Origin: Massilia sp. Leaf139
Lineage (GTDB): Bacteria; Pseudomonadota; Gammaproteobacteria; Burkholderiales; Burkholderiaceae_D
Assembly (NCBI RefSeq): GCF_001424165.1
Contig: NZ_LMOJ01000026.1
Coordinates: forward strand, 1 to 64,000
DNA: 64,000 bases
Direction: 5' to 3'
Shown here piece by piece: positions 44,167 to 52,733 of this stretch. How positions within the stretch are numbered: the stretch's first letter is position 1; every line of letters starts with the position of its first letter. Made by a program: the position numbers and the translations under genes. Under the pieces are notes generated by a model that saw nothing but the letters and a program-made list of their open reading frames with translations, searched no databases and was not told the origin of the DNA.

Positions 44167-44831
44167 TTTTTCGTGGCGGCCGCTTTCGCGACCAGGGCAT
44201 CGAGCACCTGGAAGTGCGCCTGCAGCATCTGGTTACGATCCTGGATCTTCAGCTTCTCGGCCACCAGGCCCGGCGAGGTCTGGTACTTGCCGTCGACGAT
44301 CATGGTCGGCGTGCTGCTCACCTGGTAGGTGGTGGTCACTTGCGGCAGGCGGCGCAGCTTGGTCATGACGCCGAAGGAATTCCAGGTTTCCATGAACTTG
44401 GCCTTGTCGATCCCGTTCTTCGCCACCCAGTCGATGATCTGCTCGTCCTTCATCAGGCGCACGCGCTGCGCGTGCACGGCGTTGAAGATCTTGCCGTGCA
44501 TCTCGGCTTCCTTGCCCATCGCCTGCAGCGTCAGGTGCAGGTGCGCTTCCGGATCGGCCGGCCCCGTGAACGGCAGGTGGATGCGGCGCAGCGTGACCTT
44601 GTCCGCATTCTTTTTGACCCATTCGTTCAGGCCAGGTTCCAGCGCGTAGCACGCCGGGCAGTGGTAAGCAAAGAATTCGACGACTTCGACCTTCTTGCCG
44701 ACGGTCTGTACCGGCTGCGGCGTGGCCAGCGTGACGTATTCGACCCCGTTCTGCGGATTGGTGGGCGAAGCGAAAGCGGTGCTGGCGACCAGGCTGGCGG
44801 CAACGAGGGCAAAACGCAGGGAGCGGCGCAT
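44163..44831 (-). CDS. dsbA: Thiol:disulfide interchange protein DsbA
   Basis: The product (222 aa) is a periplasmic DsbA that introduces disulfide bonds. It has a signal peptide (ending TAFASP) and the redox motif Cys58-Pro-Ala-Cys61 in FFAYHCPACYALEP. The usual DsbA motif is CPHC; alanine in place of histidine should change the redox potential. The cis-proline loop is SSTPTMIVDG. I chose the ATG at 44831 (AAGGA upstream). It is transcribed with the small membrane-protein gene that overlaps its end. Length and fold are otherwise normal. Confidence 0.93.
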   Translation of the reverse strand: MRRSLRFALVAASLVASTAFASPTNPQNGVEYVTLATPQPVQTVGKKVEVVEFFAYHCPACYALEPGLNEWVKKNADKVTLRRIHLPFTGPADPEAHLHLTLQAMGKEAEMHGKIFNAVHAQRVRLMKDEQIIDWVAKNGIDKAKFMETWNSFGVMTKLRRLPQVTTTYQVSSTPTMIVDGKYQTSPGLVAEKLKIQDRNQMLQAHFQVLDALVAKAAATKK

Positions 44832-44941
44832 AGAAATCCTTGGTGTTGGAATTGAAGAAAACGACCGGGAGATTACCACTTTTTCGCCCTCTCCTCAGGC
44901 GCGGAAACGATTTTTTGCATTTGCTTACCGCTGTAACGTGC

Positions 44942-44983
44942 GCTTACCGCGGGCTTACCGCGGGCTTACTGCGGGCTTGCTGG
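44942..44983. repeat. Short 11-base tandem repeat downstream of btuF
   Basis: GCTTACCGCGG is repeated at 44942 and 44953, with variant copies at 44964 (GCTTACTGCGG) and 44975 (GCTTGCTGG). A diverged GCTTACCGCTG precedes them at 44933. It directly abuts the end of btuF and may vary between strains. Confidence 0.8.
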
Positions 44984-44987
44984 ACAT

Positions 44988-45860
44988 TCAGCGCCGTGCC
45001 CGCGCCTCGTCCAGCCGCGCGCACAGTTTGGCGGCCCCGTCGACAACGCGCGGCCCCGGGCGCGTGATGAGTTCGTCGTCGAGGGTGAACAGGTTGTTGC
45101 GGCGCACCGCCTTCATGCCCTTGTACGGCGCCCATACCGTCAGGCCGCGGTCTTCCGGTGCGAATACCTTGCCGCCGACGATGGCTTCCGGATCGCGCTG
45201 CAGCACCGCCTCCACGCTGACCTGGGGCGCGATGGTCTTCAGCTCGGCGAAGATGTTCTTGCCGCGGCAGAGGCGGATCGCATCGCTGGCGATCTGGTCG
45301 CCGTTGAGCGTATAGAGCGGGTTGTCCCAGGCCTGGTAGAACACGGTCACTGGCGAACGGCTGCCGTAGCGCGTGCGCAGGTCGTTCACCTTGGCGCGGA
45401 ACCGGGCCGCGGCCGCGCCGGCGGTCTTCTCGGTGCCGAGCAGGCGGCCGAAGCGCTGCAGGCTGCTCTCGACCATGTCCAGGCTGCGCGGCTCGCTGTG
45501 GAAGACCGGGATGCCGAGGCTCTGCAGCTGGGCGATCTGGCGCGCCGTGTTCCCGCTTTGCCAGACGATCAGCAGGTCGGGCTTCAGGGCGATCACGCGT
45601 TCCAGGTCGATCTGGCTGTTCGAACCGATCAGCGGGATCATGCGCGCCTCGAACGGATAGTCGCTGTAGTTCATGGCGCCGACGATGCGCGCGCCGCCGC
45701 CGGCCGCGAACACCAGCTCGGTCACGTGCGGGGCCATCGAGATCACGCGCTGGGCCGGCCGGGCCAGCACGACGCGCTTGCCGCTGTCGTCGATGACGCT
45801 GACGGCCGCCTGGGCGGAAGATGCGGTGAGCATTATCAGCGCAATCAACATTGTTTTCAT
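44988..45860 (-). CDS. btuF: Cobalamin-binding periplasmic protein BtuF
   Basis: The product (290 aa) is the periplasmic binding protein of a vitamin B12 ABC importer. It has a signal peptide (MKTMLIALIMLTASSAQA), then VSVIDDSGKRVVLARPAQRV (helical-backbone family start), SMAPHVTELVFAAGGGARIVG and ALKPDLLIVWQSGN. The start overlaps the btuD stop by four bases. Together with btuB, btuC and btuD this gives a complete cobalamin uptake route. A siderophore-binding role is less likely because the riboswitch upstream of btuB senses cobalamin. Confidence 0.9.
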   Translation of the reverse strand: MKTMLIALIMLTASSAQAAVSVIDDSGKRVVLARPAQRVISMAPHVTELVFAAGGGARIVGAMNYSDYPFEARMIPLIGSNSQIDLERVIALKPDLLIVWQSGNTARQIAQLQSLGIPVFHSEPRSLDMVESSLQRFGRLLGTEKTAGAAAARFRAKVNDLRTRYGSRSPVTVFYQAWDNPLYTLNGDQIASDAIRLCRGKNIFAELKTIAPQVSVEAVLQRDPEAIVGGKVFAPEDRGLTVWAPYKGMKAVRRNNLFTLDDELITRPGPRVVDGAAKLCARLDEARARR

Positions 45861-46654
45861 TGAACTCTCCGGACGACGGGTTCCGCGGACGGCGCCGCGG
45901 GCAGGAAGATGGTACGGCCGTCATGCTCGATGACGGCGATCGGGTGGCCGAGGCAGGCGCCCAGCAGGTCGGCGCGCATGACCTCGGGCACGGGCCCGGC
46001 GCGCCAGCGGCCGTCGCCATGCAGCAGCAAGGCATGGGTGGCGCCGCTCCAGGCCAGGTTCAGGTCGTGGCCGACGCTGACCACGGCCTTGCCGCGCTCG
46101 CGGCACAGACCCGCCAGCAGCTTCGTCATCGCCACCTGGTGCGCCAGGTCGAGCGCGCCAGCCGGCTCGTCCAGCAGCAGCAGCGGCGTGTCCTGGGCCA
46201 GCAGCGCGGCGATCGCCACGCGCTGGCGCTCCCCGCCCGAGAGCGTGCGCACGTCGCGCTGGGCCAGGTGCAGCACGTCCAGCGTGCGCAGGGCTTCTTC
46301 GGCCGCCGCGTGGTCGTCGCTGCCTTCCCAGTAGCGGTCGGCGTGATACGGGTGGCGCGCCATCAGCACGGTTTCGATGACGCGGTAGGCGAAGGCGTCG
46401 CCGCGCGCCTGCGCCAGGTAGGCGCGTTCGCGCGCCAGGGCCGGCAGCGGCCAGGCCGCCAGCGGTTTGCCGGCCAGGTCGACGGCGCCGGCGTCGGGCG
46501 GGCGCAGGCCAGCCAGCGTGCGCAGCAGCGTGCTCTTGCCCGCGCCATTGGGGCCGATCACGCACCAGCTTTCGCCGGCGTTCACACGCCAGTCGAGGTG
46601 TTCGACCAGCAGGCGCGCACCGGCGCGCAGGGTGAGTTCACGGGTCTCGATCAT
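45857..46654 (-). CDS. btuD: Cobalamin ABC transporter ATP-binding protein BtuD
   Basis: The product (265 aa) is an ABC ATPase. Walker A is IGPNGAGKSTLLRTLAG, the Q-loop lies in YLAQARGDAF, the signature is LSGGERQRVAIA, Walker B is LLLLDEPAGALDL, and the switch histidine is in VGHDLN. The gene overlaps btuC at the start and btuF at the end, each by four bases. The frame is open far upstream, but the ATG at 46654 is fixed by the btuC overlap and the usual domain start (MIETRELTLRAGARLL). Confidence 0.93.
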   Translation of the reverse strand: MIETRELTLRAGARLLVEHLDWRVNAGESWCVIGPNGAGKSTLLRTLAGLRPPDAGAVDLAGKPLAAWPLPALARERAYLAQARGDAFAYRVIETVLMARHPYHADRYWEGSDDHAAAEEALRTLDVLHLAQRDVRTLSGGERQRVAIAALLAQDTPLLLLDEPAGALDLAHQVAMTKLLAGLCRERGKAVVSVGHDLNLAWSGATHALLLHGDGRWRAGPVPEVMRADLLGACLGHPIAVIEHDGRTIFLPAAPSAEPVVRRVQ

Positions 46655-47712
46655 CGGGCACGCAGATGCAGTTGGTGCAGCTGGAACAGGAAGACGGGCA
46701 CGCCGATCAGCGAGGTCAGCACGCCCACCGGCAGCTGCTGGGGCGCGAGCACGGTGCGCGCCAGGGTGTCGGCCAGCACCAGGAAGCCGCCGCCGGCCAA
46801 CACGGCGGCCGGCAGCAGGATGCGGTGGTCGGGGCCGAAGGCATGGCGGCAGGCATGCGGCACCACCAGGCCGACGAAGCCGATGGCCCCGCCCGTGGTC
46901 ACCGCGCAGGCCGTCAGCAAGCCCGAACAGAGGAACAGGAAACGGCGCAGCGCGCCGACGTTGACGCCGAGCGTGGCGGCGCCCTCGGCATGCAGCGCCA
47001 TCACGTTGAGCGCACGCGCACGGCGCAGCGCCAGCAGCAGCGCCCCGCCTAGCACCAGCCAGGGCAGCAGGCGCCAGGAACTGCCGGCCAGGTCGCCGAT
47101 CATCCAGAACACCATGCCGCGCAGGCGCGACTCGGGCGCGACCGACAGCATCAGGGTCACCAGCGCCATGCAGGCCGATGCCAGCACCACGCCGGTGAGG
47201 AGGAGGACGCCAGGATCGCCCGAATGCGCGCCGCCCGCCACGGCGCCGCGCCCGCCCCCGAGATCGCGCCGCGCCAGCGCGTACAGCAGCAGCGAGATCG
47301 CCACCGCCCCCGCCAGCGCGCCCAGGTCGACCAGCCACAAGGCCGCGCCGAACAGCAGCGCCGCCAGCGCGCCGACCGCGGCGCCGGCCGAGACGCCCAG
47401 CACGTACGGGTCGGCCAGGGGATTGCGCACCAGCGCCTGCATCATGACGCCGGCCAGCGCCAGCGACGCGCCGGTGGCGAAGGCGCTGCTGGCGCGGCCC
47501 AGGCGCAGGTCGAGCAGGGTCGCCGCCATGCTGTCGGGCGCGCCGGCGAGCAGGCTCGCGACGGCGCCCGGCAGCTCGGCCAGCGGCACGCTCACCGAGC
47601 CCGCCAGCCCCGCCCCCGCCAGCGCCAGCAGCGCGCAGGCGGCCAGCAGCGCCAGTGTCGCGCGCCGGCGTGCGGGCATCGATGCGGGCGTGAAGGCGGG
47701 CACGGTGTTCAC
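46651..47712 (-). CDS. btuC: Cobalamin/siderophore ABC permease BtuC (FecCD family)
   Basis: The product (353 aa) is a FecCD-family permease with about ten hydrophobic helices. Landmarks are LRLGRASSAFATGASLALAGVMMQALVRNPLADP, from which the Arg-Leu-...-Asn-Pro-Leu-Ala-Asp-Pro pattern is diagnostic, and GAIGFVGLVVPHACRHAFG with the coupling-helix region. It lies 16 bases after btuB and overlaps btuD. The gene order btuB-btuC-btuD-btuF indicates one operon under the riboswitch. Confidence 0.93.
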   Translation of the reverse strand: MNTVPAFTPASMPARRRATLALLAACALLALAGAGLAGSVSVPLAELPGAVASLLAGAPDSMAATLLDLRLGRASSAFATGASLALAGVMMQALVRNPLADPYVLGVSAGAAVGALAALLFGAALWLVDLGALAGAVAISLLLYALARRDLGGGRGAVAGGAHSGDPGVLLLTGVVLASACMALVTLMLSVAPESRLRGMVFWMIGDLAGSSWRLLPWLVLGGALLLALRRARALNVMALHAEGAATLGVNVGALRRFLFLCSGLLTACAVTTGGAIGFVGLVVPHACRHAFGPDHRILLPAAVLAGGGFLVLADTLARTVLAPQQLPVGVLTSLIGVPVFLFQLHQLHLRAR

Positions 47713-47728
47713 GACATCAGCTCAGGCA

Positions 47729-49696
47729 TCAGAAGTCGTAGCGCGCCGACAGCTTCAGCTGGCGGCCGTCGCTCGGGTAGATGCCGCCGCGGCAATTGAA
47801 AGCCTGGCTGAAGTAGCGGCGGTCGGCCAGGTTCAGGCCGGTCAGGGCCACTTCCCAGGCGCCCAGCTTGATCGCGTAGCGCGCATCGAAGGTGGTGTAC
47901 GAGGGAATGCGCGCGCTGCAGCCGTTGGCGAAATCGTCGCCGTAGCGCTGATCCGAGACGTACTGGGCGCCGATGTCGAAGCTCTGTCCGTTGGCCGGCA
48001 GCCAGGCCAGGCGCGTGGTCAGCACGTTCTTCGGCACCAGCACCATGTCGCGGCCGGCGTTCGGGCCGGCCGTGAATTCGGCCTGCACGTGCTGCCAGTG
48101 GCCGCTCAAGCGCAGGTCGGCGCCCAGGTCGACACCCGCGTCGAGTTCGACGCCCTGGCGGCGGGTCGGATCGAGGTTCGTATTGGCGCCGAACGGGGTC
48201 GACGGGGTGACGGTCGGATCGAAGAAGATCTCGTTTTCCAGGCGGTGGCGGAACACGCGCGCCGAGACCTGGCGCGCCTTGGCGCCGACGGTCACGCCCA
48301 GTTCCAGGTCGCGCGAGGTCTGCGCTTCGAGCAGGCCCAGGCTCGAGCGGAAGCCGTTCTCGTCGGCGTTCGGCAGGCGGTAGCTGCGCCCGGCCTTGGC
48401 GTGCACGGTCACGCCGACCATCGGGTCGATGCTGCCTTCCAGGCTCCAGCCGTTCTGCTTCTGCTCGCCGTTCGGCACGAACTGGGCCGGATTGGCTTCC
48501 TTCTTCTCGAAGCGCTCGTGGCGGCCGCCCAGCGCCAGGCGGGCATTGCGCGCGCCGGCGAAGCGCAGTTCGTCGCGCAGGTAGAGCGCTTTCGAGTCCT
48601 GGCTGGCGTTCGAGCCGAAACTGGTGTCGCGCTGCCAGTCGATCAGGTCGACGCCGGCGACGAATTCGTTGAGCAGGCCGTCGCGGCGCGCGAGCTGGCG
48701 CAGGCGCGGCGAGAACTGGGTCTGGCGGCTGCGGTACACGCCTTCCGACAGGAAGCCGCCGAAGTCATACACCGACACCACCTCGCGTTCGCGGTGCGAC
48801 AGCTCGGCGGCCAGTTCGACGCTGCCGATGCGGTGCTCGGCAAAGGCCACGGCGCGGTCGCTGTCGAGGGTGCCGTAGTCGTTCGGCTTGAAGGACTGGT
48901 GCGGATTCTGCTCGAACTGCGCCAGCGACAGCGCGCCGGGGAAGCGCGCTTCCTGGCGCGCGCTCTCGACGCGCAGGCCCAGGCGCGTCGCGTCCTGCGC
49001 CCACTGGAAGCCGCCGCTGACGGTCTTCTGGCGGAAGGTGTTGTTCTCGCGGTCGTTGTCGGTTGCCTGGTGGCCGGCGGCGAGATCAAAGGAGAGTGGC
49101 CCTTCGCCGTGGCGCAGCGTGGCGCGCGCGTCGTGCTGGTCGAACTGTCCGCGCTCGAGGACGAGGGAGCCATGGTAGCCAGGCTCCGTGCCGCGCTTGG
49201 TGAAGATGTGGATCACGCCACCGGTGGCGCCTTCGCCATACAGCACGCTGCTGCCGCCGCGGGTGATTTCGATGCGCTCGACGGTGTCGACCGGGATGCT
49301 GGAGAGGACGGCGCCGGCCAGTTCGTTCTCGTTCATGCGCACGCCGTCGACCAGGATCACCAGGTTCTGGCTGCTGTTGGTGCCGAAGCCGCGCAGGTCG
49401 AGGCCGAAGTCGGGCGAGCCGTCCAGGCTCTGGCGGCCGTACACGCCGCCGATCTTGCGGATGGCGGCGTTGACGTCGCCGACGCCGGCGCTGCGGATTT
49501 CCTCCGCCGTGATGACGGTGGCGCCGACGGGCGGCAGCGCGGCATCGCTCGGGAAACGGGCGCCGGTGACGTGGACGGTGGAGATCGCCTGTTCATCGGC
49601 CAAGGCGGCGCCGGACAGCAGGGAGAAGGAGAAAGCGCAGGCCAGCGCGAGCGGCTTGAGTGCCGGCGCGCCGTTCGAAACAGCAGCAAAAGTCAT
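47729..49696 (-). CDS. btuB: TonB-dependent outer-membrane receptor, BtuB-like
   Basis: The product (655 aa) is a TonB-dependent receptor. A signal peptide ending LSGAALADE is followed by a TonB-box-like STVHVTG, the plug (VGATVITAEEIRSAG, DLRGFGTNSSQNLVILVDGV, SSVLYGEGATGGVIHIFTK, each a known plug motif) and a barrel ending in LSARYDF with a C-terminal phenylalanine. The cobalamin riboswitch directly upstream and the btuCDF genes downstream identify the ligand. Energy would come from the ExbB/ExbD type system, one of which is encoded at 25 kb. Confidence 0.93.
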   Translation of the reverse strand: MTFAAVSNGAPALKPLALACAFSFSLLSGAALADEQAISTVHVTGARFPSDAALPPVGATVITAEEIRSAGVGDVNAAIRKIGGVYGRQSLDGSPDFGLDLRGFGTNSSQNLVILVDGVRMNENELAGAVLSSIPVDTVERIEITRGGSSVLYGEGATGGVIHIFTKRGTEPGYHGSLVLERGQFDQHDARATLRHGEGPLSFDLAAGHQATDNDRENNTFRQKTVSGGFQWAQDATRLGLRVESARQEARFPGALSLAQFEQNPHQSFKPNDYGTLDSDRAVAFAEHRIGSVELAAELSHREREVVSVYDFGGFLSEGVYRSRQTQFSPRLRQLARRDGLLNEFVAGVDLIDWQRDTSFGSNASQDSKALYLRDELRFAGARNARLALGGRHERFEKKEANPAQFVPNGEQKQNGWSLEGSIDPMVGVTVHAKAGRSYRLPNADENGFRSSLGLLEAQTSRDLELGVTVGAKARQVSARVFRHRLENEIFFDPTVTPSTPFGANTNLDPTRRQGVELDAGVDLGADLRLSGHWQHVQAEFTAGPNAGRDMVLVPKNVLTTRLAWLPANGQSFDIGAQYVSDQRYGDDFANGCSARIPSYTTFDARYAIKLGAWEVALTGLNLADRRYFSQAFNCRGGIYPSDGRQLKLSARYDF

Positions 49697-49744
49697 GGTG
49701 TGATTCTTCGATAATGAGCACCCAGCCTGCGTCCCCGCAGCCCG

Positions 49745-49960
49745 GATTCAACGGACGTAACGTGTCGTTCGTCCACCTGTCCTGGCCGGTATCCGGGCTG
49801 ACAAGCGGAGGCCGCACTCACCTTCCCATGCGGGGCACGGTGGTGTTCGAGGCGGCCGGTCGCCGGAGGCGACGCTTGTTTTACCGTTGCGGGGGCAGCA
49901 CACGTTGGCTGGACGCCGGGGGCGTCGTGGCTTCGTGTTTCCCGTTTAACTGCGCGCGCA
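49745..49960 (-). promoter_or_regulatory. Cobalamin riboswitch upstream of btuB
   Basis: On the minus strand the leader contains the conserved core GCTGCCCCCGCAACGGTAA (about 49899-49881), the GGGAAGGTGAGTGCGG segment (about 49827-49811) and a B12-box-like GTCAGCCCGGATACCGGCC (about 49802-49784). An upstream GGGAA-type element lies near 49945. These parts are in the order expected for a cobalamin riboswitch, which lowers btuB-operon expression when adenosylcobalamin is plentiful. The exact ends are estimated. Confidence 0.92.
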
Positions 49961-50074
49961 GATTGCGCACGCGGGCACCAAAACGGGGTGCATTATATAT
50001 CGAGCAAGAGAAGCGCGAGCAAGGATTCGAGGCGTGGGGGCGTCGTCTTAGGGCGCGGGTGTTCATGCGGTGGA

Positions 50075-50235
50075 CGCGGGCATGTCCGCCCTACGATAGG
50101 CCGCAGCCAACGACGGTGGTGCACCGTACGGGGTCATTGATGCCAATGGCATCAATGACGGGTTCACCGGGCTCCCCGAGCCCACGCGTGCAGCGCGTCC
50201 GGTTACGCAGCGAACGCGGGCATGCCCGCGTTACG
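50075..50235. repeat. Cluster of palindromes related to the 43.8 kb repeat
   Basis: Several stem-loops follow each other: GCGGGCATGTCCGCCCTACG near 50078, a near-perfect palindrome GTCATTGATGCCA/GGCATCAATGAC at 50133-50159, GGGCTCCCCGAGCCCACGCG near 50169, and a perfect 20-base palindrome AACGCGGGCATGCCCGCGTT at 50213-50232. Motifs are shared with 43760-43830. The stretch lies between the btuB leader and the end of ylqF. Confidence 0.8.
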
Positions 50236-50249
50236 TGCGTCCGATGACC

Positions 50250-51197
50250 TTACGTTCCGCGTTTGCCGCGCGCCGCTTCCTCGGCTTTGGCGGCCGCCTT
50301 CTCGGCGGCGATGCGCTCCTTCTCTTCCTTCTCGATCCGGTGCGCTTCAAGGCGCGCCGCTCGCGTTTCCGGGGTCTCCAGGCTGATGCGGCCGAGGGCG
50401 CCGCTGCGGTAGTCGTGCAGCAGCACGTGGGCCGCCTTTTCGACGTCGAACTCGCCGCCGCGCACGCGGAAACCGCGGCGCGCGGCCACCTGCTCGACCA
50501 CGCCGATGCCGTCCAGGCCTTCGGTCTTGAAGCCGTAGCGGGCGGCCAGCAGCTGCGGATAGCGCTCGAGCAGGACGTCGCCCAGGAAGAAGGCCACCTC
50601 TTCCTCGATCAGGGCATTCGTGCCGATCGCGTGGCTGGCGGCGAGCATCAGGCCGTCGCTCGGCATCTCGATCTTCGGCCACATCAGGCCCGGGGTGTCG
50701 ACCAGCACCGTGTGCTTGTCGAGGTAAAGCTTCTGCTGCACCTTGGTGACGGCCGGCTCGTCGCCGACCTTGGCCACGCGTTTTTTCAGGAGCGCGTTCA
50801 TCAGCGTCGATTTGCCGACGTTCGGAATGCCCATGATCATGATGCGCAGCGGCTTGGTCGGCACGCCGCGGTGAGGCGCCAGCGACAGCGCCAGCGCCGG
50901 GAGGCGGGCCACGTCGGCCGGCTTCTTGGTCGTCATCGGATAGGCCGTCACGCCGGGCTTGGCGTCGTAATACGCCTTCCAGGCGGCGGTCGCGGCCGGG
51001 TCGGCCAGGTCGATCTTGTTGAGGACTTTCAGGAAGGGACGCTGGCGGAACTGGCGGATGCGGTCGACCAGCGGGTTGCAGCTTGCCTCGGGCAGGCGTG
51101 CGTCGAGCACTTCGACCACGAGGTCGATGAATTCCATCTGCTCCTCCGCCTGCTTCTTGGCGGAGTTCATGTGGCCCGGGAACCATTGTATCGACAT
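50250..51197 (-). CDS. ylqF: Ribosome biogenesis GTPase YlqF/RbgA
   Basis: The product (315 aa) is a circularly permuted GTPase involved in late large-subunit ribosome assembly. The G4 motif (LKVLNKIDLAD) comes before G1 (MGIPNVGKSTLMN) and G3 (VDTPGLMWPK), which is the permuted order. The start MSIQWFPGHMNSAKK is characteristic. The C-terminus is a lysine-, glutamate- and alanine-rich helix (EKEEKERIAAEKAAAKAEEA). It is a single gene transcribed toward the btu region. Length is normal. Confidence 0.95.
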   Translation of the reverse strand: MSIQWFPGHMNSAKKQAEEQMEFIDLVVEVLDARLPEASCNPLVDRIRQFRQRPFLKVLNKIDLADPAATAAWKAYYDAKPGVTAYPMTTKKPADVARLPALALSLAPHRGVPTKPLRIMIMGIPNVGKSTLMNALLKKRVAKVGDEPAVTKVQQKLYLDKHTVLVDTPGLMWPKIEMPSDGLMLAASHAIGTNALIEEEVAFFLGDVLLERYPQLLAARYGFKTEGLDGIGVVEQVAARRGFRVRGGEFDVEKAAHVLLHDYRSGALGRISLETPETRAARLEAHRIEKEEKERIAAEKAAAKAEEAARGKRGT

Positions 51198-51386
51198 GCT
51201 GTGCTTTCCAATTTCTGCGAACGAGGCGGTATTTTACGCTGGCCCGTGCATGGCGTCCTGAAGCACTGTCGTTCTATTTCCTTTAGGAATCATTTCGGCT
51301 TGATTCGTTGCAATATCGAGTCACCCCGGACAGGCAGGATGATCGAACGGCCGCTTGTGGCCGGTCAGAACGTCATGGAGAAGATC

Positions 51387-51629
51387 ATGGGTATCGCGCG
51401 CAATGTCGAAATCTGGATTTTTGGTGCATTCGGAGCGCTGGTGCTGGCCGCCTGCCTGGAAGGCAAGCAGGACAAGCCCCAGCCCGCGAGCCAGGCGGGG
51501 GTGGCGCCGGAAGTCGAACTGGCGCAGCCGCAGCCCGGCGTGGCCGAGCCGATGTATGTGGTCTACGTGGTCGGCAAGCGGCCGAGCGCGGCGGAGAAAA
51601 AACGGATTGCGCAGGGACGCGCAGGATGA
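51387..51629 (+). CDS. Small putative lipoprotein of unknown function
   Basis: The product (80 aa) starts MGIARNVEIWIFGAFGALVL and has a lipobox VLAAC at residues 19-23, so it is probably a lipoprotein. The mature part is rich in Pro, Gln and Ala, then MYVVYVVGKRPSAAEKKR. I chose the ATG at 51387, which has GGAG six bases upstream; an ATG 12 bases earlier is possible. It is transcribed divergently from ylqF and convergent to the hydrolase gene. No family recognised. Confidence 0.65.
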   Translation: MGIARNVEIWIFGAFGALVLAACLEGKQDKPQPASQAGVAPEVELAQPQPGVAEPMYVVYVVGKRPSAAEKKRIAQGRAG

Positions 51630-51634
51630 CGCTG

Positions 51635-51664
51635 CGGTGGACGGGGGAACCCGTCCATCCACCG
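51635..51664. terminator. Inverted repeat between convergent genes
   Basis: GGTGGACGGG pairs with CCCGTCCATCCACC (small bulge) around a GGAA loop. It sits between the ends of the lipoprotein gene and the hydrolase gene and could act as a terminator on either strand, though it lacks a T-run. Confidence 0.5.
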
Positions 51665-51669
51665 TATTC

Positions 51670-52554
51670 CTACCGCGCCAAGGCCTCCATATCCCGGCGC
51701 ACCAGCGAGGTGATGCCGCTCCAGTTTCTCTCCGTGTAGTGCCCGTAATCCTCCCCGTCGTCCCGGAACACCACCGAGTGGAAACTCCACTTCGCCCGTC
51801 CGCCCTGGTTCGGGCCTGAACCGAGGGTCAGGTCGTTGCAGAACCAGTCGCCCGGATTGCAGAGCGAGCTGCCGCCGCTGCCCGAGGCGCCGCCCGAACT
51901 GTGGTAAGCGACGACTTCATCGTCCTGCCCCGGCAGCGCGAACGAATACAGGGTGCCGGCCGCGCCGGCGTAGCGGTAGAACCAGATGCCGCGCGTGTCG
52001 TTGTGGTTGTAGAGGGCGCGCGCCGTGCTCACCTTGTGCTGCTGCACCATCGGCTCGCTCGTCGTCCAGGCGCCGATGTCGGCCAGTTCGCTGCCGCCGC
52101 CCGAACCCGCCGCCACACGTACCCAGCGGATGTTCCAGCCGGTCTGCGTGCCGCCGCTGCCGGCCGTGCAGACGCCGGACGTGTTCGGCTGGGCATTCGT
52201 CACCGGCCGCGCGGAGCCGCCATAGTTGGCCAGCGTGTAGCCCATCAGCATGTCGCCGGCGCTGTGCACGGCGACATAGCACCAGTTGCCGCCAGTGCAG
52301 AAGCAGTCGAGCGCGTTGCGGACGATGCCGCTTTGCGAGGCCACCCCGCTCCTGCCATCCCAGTTGACCGATTTCTTGTTGACGCCGGCCGGCGTGCCGG
52401 CCGGGCCGAAATAGCTGAAGTCGTTGTAGTTGCCGATCGCGCCGCCGCCAGTGCGGCCGTGGATCCAGAGACTGTAGTTGGTGGCGCTGGCCATGCCGGC
52501 GGCGAGCAAACCGGGCAGGCACAGCGAAAGCGCAAGGCGCGCGGGTCGTCCCAT
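51670..52554 (-). CDS. Secreted alpha/beta-hydrolase-like protein, paralog B
   Basis: The product (294 aa) has a signal peptide (ending GMASAT) and a mature part starting NYSLWIHGRTGGGAIGNYND. YVAVHSAGDMLMGY carries a Gly-x-Ser-x-Gly-like nucleophile elbow (His-Ser-Ala-Gly), and DDEVVAYHSSGG plus WSFHSVVFRDDGEDY could supply Asp and His. Conserved cysteines (LDCFCTGGNWCYV, SLCNPGDWFCND) suggest disulfides. The ATG at 52554 has GGAGG upstream. A close paralog lies at 53986-54864. I do not recognise a named family; a secreted lipase or esterase is my inference. Confidence 0.75.
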   Translation of the reverse strand: MGRPARLALSLCLPGLLAAGMASATNYSLWIHGRTGGGAIGNYNDFSYFGPAGTPAGVNKKSVNWDGRSGVASQSGIVRNALDCFCTGGNWCYVAVHSAGDMLMGYTLANYGGSARPVTNAQPNTSGVCTAGSGGTQTGWNIRWVRVAAGSGGGSELADIGAWTTSEPMVQQHKVSTARALYNHNDTRGIWFYRYAGAAGTLYSFALPGQDDEVVAYHSSGGASGSGGSSLCNPGDWFCNDLTLGSGPNQGGRAKWSFHSVVFRDDGEDYGHYTERNWSGITSLVRRDMEALAR

Positions 52555-52733
52555 GTCATCCTCCATCGTTCTGGTTACGGTGGGACGCCGAGACGGCCGA
52601 CCGCGATCAGCCATTCTCGTGACATGGCGGCAGGCGGGTCAACCGTGCGCACCGCGGCGTGGCCGGAACGATACCGAACAGCGGAAAAGACCCGACGCTG
52701 CCCACAAGGCAAGCGCCGAGTCCAGGACGACGC

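Noticed and set aside
49459..49480. Third copy of the GGCGGCGTTG repeat core inside btuB
   Set aside because: It encodes a conserved part of the receptor plug and lacks flanking arms, so the match is by chance.
45851..49714. Very long plus-strand open frame of about 1290 codons opposite btuDCB
   Set aside because: It is an antisense artefact of high GC codon use, and every part of the minus strand here has a firm gene.
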